Below, piece by piece: positions 51,722-63,116 of a stretch of 64,000 nucleotides of DNA. Source of the DNA: Megachile rotundata (taxonomy: Eukaryota > Arthropoda > Insecta > Hymenoptera > Megachilidae); assembly GCF_050947335.1 (NCBI RefSeq), contig NW_027474184.1:1-64000 (forward strand), given 5' to 3'. A program made the position numbers and the translations under genes. Position 1 is the stretch's first letter. Each line of letters begins with the position of its first letter. Under the pieces are notes generated by a model that saw only the letters and a program-made list of their open reading frames with translations, was not told the DNA's origin and did not search any database.

Positions 51722-54379
51722 TGTCGTTCTATCGATCATTTAAGCATAATATGGCTGGTAATATGAGTTAGATTGATAATAATAAGAGTAATAAGTATAG
51801 TAATTGTCGTTCTATCGATCATATAAGCACATAATGGCTAATAATATGAGTTAGATTGATAATAATAAGAGAAATAAGTATAGTAAAATGTCGTTCTATC
51901 GATCATATAAGCATAATATGGCTAATAATATGAGTTAGATCGATAATGATAAGAGTAATAAGTACAGTAACTGTCGTTCTATCGATCATATAAGCATAAT
52001 ATGGCTAATAATATGAGTTAGATTGATAATAATAAGAGTAATGAGTATAGTAATTGTAGTTCTATCGATCATATCTGCATAATATGGTTAATAATATGAG
52101 TTAGATTGATAATAATAAGAGTAATAAGTAAAGTAAAATGTCGTTCTATCGATAATATAAACATAATATGCCTAATAATATGAGTTAGATCGATAATGAT
52201 AAGAGTAATAAGTACAGTAATTGTCGTTCTATCGATAATATAAGCATAATATGGCTAATAATATGAGTTAGATCGATAATGATAAGAGCAATAAGTACAG
52301 TAATTGTCGTTCTATCGATAATATAAGCATAATATGGCTAATAATATGAGTTAGATCGATAAAGATAAGAGTAATAAGTACAGTAATTGTCGTTCTATCG
52401 ATCATATATGCATAATATGGCTAATAATATGAGTTAGATTGATAATAGTAAGAGTAATAAGTATAGTAATTGTCGTTCTATCAATCATTTAAGCATAATA
52501 TGGCTAATAATATGAGTTAGATTGATAATAATAAGAGTAATGAGCATAGTAATTGTAGTTCTATCGATCGTATCTGCATAATATGGCTAATAATATGAGT
52601 TAGATTGATAATAGTAAGTGTAATAAGTATAGTAATTGTCGTTCTATCGATCATATATGCATAATATGGCTAATAATATGAGTTAGATTGATAATAATAA
52701 CAGTAATAAGTACAGTAATTGTCGTTCTATCGATAATATAAGCATAATATGGCTAATAATATGAGTTAGATCGATAATGATAAGAGTAATAAGTACAGTA
52801 ATTGTCGTTCTGTCGATCATATAAGCATAATATGGCTAATAATATGAGTTAGATTGATAATAATGCGAGTAATAAGTGTAGTAATTGTCGTTCTATCGAT
52901 CATTTAAGCATAATATGGCCAATAATATGAGTTAGATTGATAATAATAAGAGTAATGAGCATAGTAATTGTAGTTCTATCGATCGTATCTGCATAATATG
53001 GTTAATAATATGAGTTAGATTCATAATAATAAGAGTAATAAGTATAGTAATTGTCGTTCTATCGATCATTTAACCATAATATGGCTAATAATATGAGTTA
53101 GGTTGATAATAATAAGAGTAATAAGTATAGTAATTGTCGTTCTATCGATCATATAAGCATAATATGGCTAATAATATGAGTTAGATTGATAATAATAAGA
53201 GTAATAAGTATAGTGATTGTCGTTCTATCGATCAAATTAGCATAATATGGTTAATAATATGAGTTAGATTGATAACAGTGTGTGTAATAAGTATAGTAAT
53301 TGTCGTTCTGTCGATCATATAAGCATAATATAGCTAATAATATGAGTTAGATTGATAATAATAAGAGTAATAAGTATAGTAATTGCCGTTCTATCGATCA
53401 TTTTTGCATAATATGGCTAATAATATGAGATAGATTGATAATAATAAGAGTAATAAGTATAGTAAATGTTGTGCTATCGATCATATCTGCATAATCTGGT
53501 TAATAACATGGGTTAGATTGATAATAGTGAGTGTAATAAGTATAGTAATTGTCGTTCTATCGATCATATATGCATAATATGGCTAATAATATGAGTTAGA
53601 TTGATAATAATAAGAGTAATGAGTATAGTAATTGTAGTTCTATCGATCATATAAGCATAACACGGCTAATAATATGAGTTAGATTGATAATAATGCGAGT
53701 AATAAGTATAGTAATTGTCGTTCTATCGATCATATAAGCACAATATGGCTAATAATATGAGTTAGATTGATAATAGTAAGAGTAATAAGTATAGTAATTG
53801 TCGTTCTGTCGATCATATAAGCATAATATGGCGAATAATATGAGTTAGATTGATAATAATAAGAGTAGTGAGTATAGTAATTGTCGTTATATCGATCATA
53901 TAAGCATAATACGGCTAATAATATGTGTTAGATTGATAATAATGCGAGTAATAAGTATAGTAATTGTCGTTCTATCGATCATTTAAGCATAATATGGCTA
54001 ATAATATGAGTTAGATTGATAATAATAAGAGTAATGAGCATAGTAATTGTAGTTCTATCGATCGTATCTGCATAATATGGTTAATAATATGAGTTAGATT
54101 CATAATAATAAGAGTAATAAGTATAGTAATTGTCGTTCTATCGATCATATAAGCATAATACGGCTAATAATATAAGTTAGATTGATAATAATGCGAGTAA
54201 TAAGTATAGTAATTGTCGTTCTATCGATCATTTAAGCATAATATGGCTAATAATATGAGTTAGATTGATAATAATAAGAGTAATGAGCATAGTGATTGTA
54301 GTTCTATCGATCGTATCTGCATAATATGGTTAATAATATGAGTTAGATTCATAATAATAAGAGTAATAAGTATAGTAAT
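51722..54379. repeat. 32-monomer tandem duplication, copy 2 (2,658 bp)
   Basis: Matches 49064-51721 throughout at offset 2,658, including the CTATCAATC monomer (49813 / 52471) and GTTATATCGATC (51224 / 53882). One monomer differs as a block: CATATAAGCATAATATGGC near 53150, where copy 1 has CATATCTGCATAATATTGT. GTATAG near 53707 replaces GTAGAG. The match ends near 54402, where CATTTAACC stands in place of CATTTAAGC. Confidence 0.9.
51805..52138. repeat. 334-bp cassette with two 84-bp variants (6 of 6)
   Basis: Same order as the other cassettes. Extra-A junctions precede TGTCG at 51889 and 52139, 250 bp apart. No 84-bp variant is found to the right of this point. Confidence 0.88.
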
Positions 54380-55029
54380 TGTCGTTCTATCGATCATTTA
54401 ACCATAATATGGCTAATAATATGAGTTAGGTTGATAATAATAAGAGTAGTAAGTATAGTAATTGTCGTTCTATCGATCATATAAGCATAATATGGCTAAT
54501 AATATGAGTTAGATTGATAATAATAAGAGTAATAAGTATAGTGATTGTCGTTCTATCGATCAAATTAGCATAATATGGCTAATAATATGAGTTAGATTTA
54601 TAATAATAAGAGTAATAAGTATAGTAATTGTCGTTCTATCGATCAAATAAGCATAACATGGCTAATAATATGAGTTAGATCGATAATGATAAGAGCAATA
54701 AGTACAGTAATTGTCGTTCTATCGATCATATAAGCATAACATGGCTAATAATATGAGTTAGATCGATAATGATAAGAGTAATAAGTACAGTAATTGTCGT
54801 TCTATAGATCATATATGCATAATATGGCTAATAATATGAGTTAGATTGATAATAATAAGAGTAATGTGTATAGTAATTGTAGTTCTATCGATCATATCTG
54901 CATAATATGGTTAATAATATGAGTTAGATTCATAATAATAACAGTAATAAGTATAATAATTGTCGTTCTATCGATCATTTAAGCATAATATGGCTAATAA
55001 TATGAGTTAGGTTGATAAAAATAAGAATA
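54380..55029. repeat. Junction block into the right-hand domain
   Basis: Holds the last CATTTAACC monomer, then new variants: GATTTATAATAATAAG, CAAATAAGCATAACATGG, CTATAGATC and GATTCATAATAATAACAG. The part from about 54,590 recurs at 58,324-58,794 (offset 3,734). The CTATAGATC monomers start at 54795 and 58529. Confidence 0.8.
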
Positions 55030-57153
55030 ATAAGTATAGTAATTGTCGTTCTATCGATCATATAAGCATAATATGGTTAATAATATGAGTTAGATTGATA
55101 ATAATAAGAGTAATAAGTATAGTAATTGTCGTTCTATCGATCATATAAGCATAATATGGCTAATAATAGGAGTTAGATCGATAATGATAAGAGTAATAAG
55201 TATAGTAATTGTCGTTCTATCGATCATATAAGCATAATACGGCTAATAATATGAGTTAGATTGATAATAATAAGAGTAATAAGTATAGTAATTGTCGTTC
55301 TATCGATCATTTAAGCATAATATGGCTAATAATATGAGTTAGATTGATAATAATAAGAGTAATAAGTATCGTGATTGTCGTTCTATCGATCAAATTAGCA
55401 TAATATGGTTAATAATGTGAGTTAGATTGATAACAGTGAGTGTAATAAGTATAGTAATTGTCGTTCTGTCCATCATATAAGCATAATAAGGCTAATAATA
55501 TGAGTTTGATTGATAATAATAAGAGTAATAAGGATAGTAATTGTCGTTCTATCGATCATTTAAGCATAATATGGCTAATAATATGAGTTAGATTGATAAT
55601 AATAAGAGTAATAAGTATAGTAAATGTCGTGCTATCGATCATATCTGCATAATATGGTTAATAACATGAGTTAAATTGATAATAGTGAGTGTAATAAGTA
55701 TAGTAATTGTCGTTCTATCGATCATATAAGCATAATATGGCTAATAATATGAGTTAGGTTGATAAAAATAAGAATAATAAGTATAGTAATTGTCGTTCTA
55801 TCGATCATATAAGCATAATATGGCTAATAATATGAGTTAGATTGATAATAATAAGAGTAATGAGTATAGTAATTATAGTTCTAACGGTCATATCTGCATA
55901 ATATGGTTAATAATATGAGTTAGATTGATAATAATAAGAGTAATAAGTATAGTAATTGTCGTTCTATCGATCATATAAGCATAATATGGTTAATAATATG
56001 AGTTAGATTGATAATAATAAGAGTAATGTGTATGGTAATTGTAGTTCTATCGATCATATCAGCATAATATGGTTAATAATATGAGTTAGATTTATAATAA
56101 TAAGAGTAATAAGTATAGTAATTGTCGTTCTATCGATCAAATAAGCATAATATGGCTAATAATATGAGTTAGGTTGATAATAATAAGAGTAATAAGTATA
56201 GTGATTGTCGTTCTATCGATCAAATTAGCATAATATGGTTAATAATATGAGTTAGATTGATAACAGTGTGTGTAATAAGTATAGTAATTGTCGTTCTGTC
56301 GATCATTTAAGCATAACATGGCTAATAATATGAGTTAGGTTGATAATAGTAAGAGTAGTGAGTATAGTAATTGTCGTTCTATCGATCATATCTGCATAAT
56401 ATGGTTAATAATATGAGTTAGATTCATAATAATAAGAGTAATAAGTATAGTAATTGTCGTTCTATCGATCATTTAAGCATAATATGGCCAATAATATGAG
56501 TTAGATTGATAATAATAAGAGTAATAAGTTTAGTGATTGTCGTTCTATCGATCAAATTAGCATAATATGGTTAATAATGTGAGTTAGATTGATAACAGTG
56601 AGTGTAATAAGTATAGTAATTGTCGTTCTGTCGATCATATAAGCATAATATGGCTAATAATATGAGTTTGATTGATAATAATAAGAGTAATAAGGATAGT
56701 AATTGTCGTTCTATCGATCATTTAAGCATAATATGGCTAATAATATGAGTTAGATTGATAATAATAAGAGTAATAAGTATAGTAAATGTCGTGCTATCGA
56801 TCATATCTGCATAATATGGTTAATAACATGAGTTAGATTGATAATAGTGAGTGTAATAAGTATAGTAATTGTCGTTCTGTCGATCATATAAGCATAATAT
56901 GGCTAATAATATGAGTTTGATTGATAATAATAAGAGTAATAAGGATAGTAATTGTCGTTCTATCGATCATTTAAGCATAATATGGCTAATAATATGAGTT
57001 AGATTGATATTAATAAGAGTAATAAGTATAGTAAATGTCGTGCTATCGATCATATCTGCATAATATGGTTAATAACATGAGTTAGATTGATAATAGTGAG
57101 TGTAATAAGTATAGTAATTGTCGTTCTATCGATCATATAAGCATAATATGGCT
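55030..57153. repeat. Right-domain higher-order block, copy 1 (2,124 bp)
   Basis: Recurs at 59179-61302 at a constant offset of 4,149 bp. Shared landmarks: ATAGGAGTTAG near 55168, GTATCGTGATTG near 55370, CTGTCCATC with AATAAGGC (55459 / 59608), GTTTGATTG with AAGGATAG, CTAACGGTCA (55881 / 60030) and GATATTAATAAG near 57007. It ends in a trimer duplication: 249-bp units start at 56621 and 56870 (CTGTCG with GTTTGATTG, CATTTAAGC, TGCTATCG with TAACATGAG). Confidence 0.88.
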
Positions 57154-59178
57154 AATAATATGAGTTAGGTTGATAATAATAAGAGTAATTAGTATAGTAA
57201 TTGTCGTTCTATCGATCATATAAGCATAATATGGTTAATAATATGAGTTAGATTGATAATAATAAGAGTAATAAGTATAGTAATTGTCGTTCTATCGATC
57301 ATATAAGCATAATATGGCTAATAATAGGAGTTAGATCGATAATGATAAGAGTAATAAGTATAGTAATTGTCGTTCTATCGATCATATAAGCATAATACGG
57401 CTAATAATATGAGTTAGATTGATAATAATAAGAGTAATAAGTATAGTAATTGTCGTTCTATCGATCATTTAAGCATAATATGGCTAATAATATGAGTTAG
57501 ATTGATAATAATAAGAGTAATAAGTATCGTGATTGTCGTTCTATCGATCAAATTAGCACAATATGGTTAATAATGTGAGTTAGATTGATAACAGTGAGTG
57601 TAATAAGTAAAGTAATTGTCGTTCTGTCGATCATATAAGCATAATATGGCTAATAATATGTGTTTGATTGATAACAATAAGAGTAATAAGGATAGTAATT
57701 GTCGTTCTATCGATCATTTAAGCATAATATGGCTAATAATATGAGTTAGATTGATAATAATAAGAGTAATAAGTATAGTAAATGTCGTGCTATCGATCAT
57801 ATCTGCATAATATGGTTAATAACATGAGTTAGATTGATAATAGTGAGTGTAATAAGTATAGTAATTGTCGTTCTATCGATCATATAAGCATAATATGGTT
57901 AATAATATGAGTTAGATTCATAATAATAAGAGTAATAAGTATAGTAATTGTCGTTCTATCGATCATTTAAGCATAATATGGCTAATAATATGAGTTAGGT
58001 TGATAAAAATAAGAATAATAGGTATAGTAATTGTCGTTCTATCGATCATATAAGCATAATATGGCTAATAATATGAGTTAGGTTGATAATAATAAGAGTA
58101 TAAGTATAGTAAATGTCGTGCTATCGATCATATATGCATAATATGGTTAATAATATGAGTTAGATTGATAATAATAAGAGTAATAAGTATAGTAATTGTA
58201 GTTCTATCGATCATATAAGCATAATATGGCTAATAATATGGGTTAGATTGATAATAATAAGAGCAATAAGTATAGTAATTGTCGTTCTATCGATCATACA
58301 AGCATAATATGGCTAATAATATGAGTTAGATTTATAATAATAAGAGTAATAAGTATAGTAATTGTCGTTCTATCGATCAAATAAGCATAACATGGCTAAT
58401 AATATGAGTTAGATCGATAATGATAAGAGCAATAAGTACAGTAATTGTCGTTCTATCGATCATATAAGCATAACATGGCTAATAATATGAGTTAGATCGA
58501 TAATGATAAGAGTAATAAGTACAGTAATTGTCGTTCTATAGATCATATATGCATAATATGGCTAATAATATGAGTTAGATTGATAATAATAAGAGTAATG
58601 TGTATAGTAATTGTAGTTCTATCGATCATATCTGCATAATATGGTTAATAATATGAGTTAGATTCATAATAATAACAGTAATAAGTATAATAATTGTCGT
58701 TCTATCGATCATTTAAGCATAATATGGCTAATAATATGAGTTAGGTTGATAAAAATAGGAATAATAAGTATAGTAATTGTCGTTCTATCGATCATATACG
58801 CATAATATGGCTAATAATATGAGTTAGGTTGATAATAATAAGAGTAATAAGTATAGTGATTGTCGTTCTATCGATCAAATTAGCATAATATGGTTAATAA
58901 TATGAGTTAGATTGATAACAGTGTGTGTAATAAGTATAGTAATTGTCGTTCTGTCGATCATTTAAGCATAATATTGCTAATAATATGAGTTAGGTTGATA
59001 ATAGTAAGAGTAGTGAGTATAGTAATTGTCGTTCTATCGATCATATCTGCATAATATGGTTAATAATATGAGTTAGATTCATAATAATAAGAGTAATAAG
59101 TATAATAATTGTCGTTCTATCGATCATATAAGCATAATATGGCTAATAATATGAGTTAGGTTGATAATAATAAGAGTA
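57154..59178. repeat. Spacer between the two right-domain blocks
   Basis: About 24 monomers of the same variant pool in a different order: ATAGGAGTTAG near 57325, GTATCGTGATTG near 57525, a GTGTTTGATTG monomer near 57660, and a 1-bp deletion near 58100 (AGAGTATAAG). A copy of 54,590-55,060 lies at 58,324-58,794, with AATAGGAATAAT in place of AATAAGAATAAT near 58755. Confidence 0.8.
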
Positions 59179-61302
59179 ATTAGTATAGTAATTGTCGTTC
59201 TATCGATCATATAAGCATAATATGGTTAATAATATGAGTTAGATTGATAATAATAAGAGTAATAAGTATAGTAATTGTCGTTCTATCGATCATATAAGCA
59301 TAATATGGCTAATAATAGGAGTTAGATCGATAATGATAAGAGTAATAAGTATAGTAATTGTCGTTCTATCGATCATATAAGCATAATACGGCTAATAATA
59401 TGAGTTAGATTGATAATAATAAGAGTAATAAGTATAGTAATTGTTGTTCTATCGATCATTTAAGCATAATATGGCTAATAATATGAGTTAGATTGATAAT
59501 AATAAGAGTAATAAGTATCGTGATTGTCGTTCTATCGATCAAGTTAGCATAATATGGTTAATAATGTGAGTTAGATTGATAACAGTGAGTGTAATAAGTA
59601 TAGTAATTGTCGTTCTGTCCATCATATAAGCATAATAAGGCTAATAATATGAGTTTGATTGATAATAATAAGAGTAATAAGGATAGTAATTGTCGTTCTA
59701 TCGATCATTTAAGCATAATATGGCTAATAATATGAGTTAGATTGATAATAATAAGAGTAATAAGTATAGTAAATGTCGTGCTATCGATCATATCTGCATA
59801 ATATGGTTAATAACATGAGTTAAATTGATAATAGTGAGTGTAATAAGTATAGTAATTGTCGTTCTATCGATCATATAAGCATAATATGGCTAATAATATG
59901 AGTTAGGTTGATAAAAATAAGAATAATAAGTATAGTAATTGTCGTTCTATCGATCATATAAGCATAATATGGCTAATAATATGAGTTAGATTGATAATAA
60001 TAAGAGTAATGAGTATAGTAATTATAGTTCTAACGGTCATATCTGCATAATATGGTTAATAATATGAGTTAGATTGATAATAATAAGAGTAATAAGTATA
60101 GTAATTGTCGTTCTATCGATCATATAAGCATAATATGGTTAATAATATGAGTTAGATTGATAATAATAAGAGTAATGTGTATGGTAATTGTAGTTCTATC
60201 GATCATATCAGCATAATATGGTTAATAATATGAGTTAGATTTATAATAATAAGAGTAATAAGTATAGTAATTGTCGTTCTATCGATCAAATAAGCATAAT
60301 ATGGCTAATAATATGAGTTAGGTTGATAATAATAAGAGTAATAAGTATAGTGATTGTCGTTCTATCGATGAAATTAGCATAATATGGTTAATAATATGAG
60401 TTAGATTGATAACAGTGTGTGTAATAAGTATAGTAATTGTCGTTCTGTCGATCATTTAAGCATAACATGGCTAATAATATGAGTTAGGTTGATAATAGTA
60501 AGAGTAGTGAGTATAGTAATTGTCGTTCTATCGATCATATCTGCATAATATGGTTAATAATATGAGTTAGATTCATAATAATAAGAGTAATAAGTATAGT
60601 AATTGTCGTTCTATCGATCATTTAAGCATAATATGGCCAATAATATGAGTTAGATTGATAATAATAAGAGTAATAAGTTTAGTGATTGTCGTTCTATCGA
60701 TCAAATTAGCATAATATGGTTAATAATGTGAGTTAGATTGATAACAGTGAGTGTAATAAGTATAGTAATTGTCGTTCTGTCGATCATATAAGCATAATAT
60801 GGCTAATAATATGAGTTTGATTGATAATAATAAGAGTAATAAGGATAGTAATTGTCGTTCTATCGATCATTTAAGCATAATATGGCTAATAATATGAGTT
60901 AGATTGATAATAATAAGAGTAATAAGTATAGTAAATGTCGTGCTATCGATCATATCTGCATAATATGGTTAATAACATGAGTTAGATTGATAATAGTGAG
61001 TGTAATAAGTATAGTAATTGTCGTTCTGTCGATCATATAAGCATAATATGGCTAATAATATGAGTTTGATTGATAATAATAAGAGTAATAAGGATAGTAA
61101 TTGTCGTTCTATCGATCATTTAAGCATAATATGGCTAATAATATGAGTTAGATTGATATTAATAAGAGTAATAAGTATAGTAAATGTCGTGCTATCGATC
61201 ATATCTGCATAATATGGTTAATAACATGAGTTAGATTGATAATAGTGAGTGTAATAAGTATAGTAATTGTCGTTCTATCGATCATATAAGCATAATATGG
61301 TT
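59179..61302. repeat. Right-domain higher-order block, copy 2 (2,124 bp)
   Basis: Copy of 55030-57153, including the terminal trimer duplication (starts near 60770 and 61019). Differences seen: TGTTGTTC near 59444, CAAGTTAGC near 59540 and GATGAAATTAGC near 60370. Confidence 0.88.
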
Positions 61303-63116
61303 AATAATATGAGTTAGATTCATAATAATAAGAGTAATAAGTATAGTAATTGTCGTTCTATCGATCATTTAAGCATAATATGGCTAATAATATGAGTTAG
61401 GTTGATAAAAATAAGAATAATAAGTATAGTAATTGTCGTTCTATCGATCATATAAGCATAATATGGCTAATAATATGAGTTAGATCGATAATGATAAGAG
61501 TGATAAGTACAGTAATTGTCGTTCTATCGATCATATAAGCATAATACGGCTAATAATATGGGTTAGATTGATAATAATAAGAGTATTAAGTATAGTAATT
61601 GTCGTTCTATCGATCAAATAAGCATAATATGGCTAATAATATGAGTTAGATTGATAATAATAAGAGTAATAAGTACAGTAATTGTCGTTCTATCGATCAA
61701 ATAAGCATAACATGGCTAATAATATGAGTTAGATCGATAATTATAAGAGCAATAAGTACAGTAATTGTCGTTCTATCGATCATATAAGCATAACATGGCT
61801 AATAATATGAGTTAGATCGATAATGATAAGAGTAATAAGTACAGTAATTGTCGTTCTATAGATCATATATGCATAATATGGCTAATAATATCAGTTAGAT
61901 TGATAATAATAAGAGTAATGTGTATAGTAATTGTAGTTCTATCGATCATATAAGCATAATATGGCTAATAATAGGAGTTAGATCGATAATAATGCGAGTA
62001 ATAAGTTAAGTAATTGTCGTTCTATCGATCATTTAAGCATAATATGGCTAATAATATGAGTTAGGTTGATAAAAATAAGAATAATAAGTATAGTAATTGT
62101 CGTTCTATCGATCATATAAGCATAATATGGCTAATAATATGAGTTAGATCGCTAATGATAAGAGTGATAAGTACAGTAATTGTCGTTCTATCGATCATAT
62201 AAGCATAATACGGCTAATAATATGGGTTAGATTGATAATAATAAGAGTATTAAGTATAGTAATTGTCGTTCTATCGATCATTTAAGCATAATATGGCTAA
62301 TAATATGAGTTAGATTGATAATAATAAGAGTAATAAGTACAGTAATTGTCGTTCTATCGATCAAATAAGCATAACATGGCTAATAATATGAGTTAGATCG
62401 ATAATGATAAGAGCAATAAGTACAGTAATTGTCGTTCTATCGATCATATAAGCATAACATGGCTAATAATATGAGTTAGATCGATAATGATAAGAGTAAT
62501 AAGTACAGTAATTGTCGTTCTATAGATCATATATGCATAATATGGCTAATAATATGAGTTAGATTGATAATAATAAGAGTAATGTGTATAGTAATTGTAG
62601 TTCTATCGATCATATAAGCATAATATGGCTAATAATAGGAGTTAGATCGATAATGATAAGAGTAATAAGTACAGTAATTGTCGTTCTATCGATCATATAA
62701 GCATAATACGGCTAATAATATGAGTTAGATTGATAATAATAAGAGTAATAAGTATAGTAATTGTCGTTCTATCGATCATTTAAGCATAATATGGCTAATA
62801 ATATGAGTTAGATTGATAATAATAAGAGTAATAAGTATAGTGATTGTCGTTCTATCGATCAAATTAGCATAATATGGTTAATAATGTGAGTTAGATTGAT
62901 AACAGTGAGTGTAATAAGTATAGTAATTGTCGTTCTGTCGATCATATAAGCATATTAAGGCTAATAATATGAGTTTGATTGATAATAATAAGAGTAATAA
63001 GGATAGTAATTGTCGTTCTATCGATCATTTAAGCATAATATGGCTAATAATATGAGTTAGATTGATAATAATAAGAGTAATAAGTATAGTAATTGTCGTT
63101 CTATCGATCATTTAAG
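61303..63116. repeat. Block with an eight-monomer duplication
   Basis: The series of about 61,355-61,990 recurs at about 62,019-62,654, an offset of 664 bp (8 monomers). CTATAGATC monomers start at 61849 and 62513. Differences include GATCGCTAATG near 62150, GATAATTATAAG near 61738 and ATATCAGTTAG near 61890. The only TGCGAG monomer seen to the right of 54.5 kb lies near 61995, joined to GATCGATAATAATGCGAG and GTTAAGTAAT. Confidence 0.8.
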
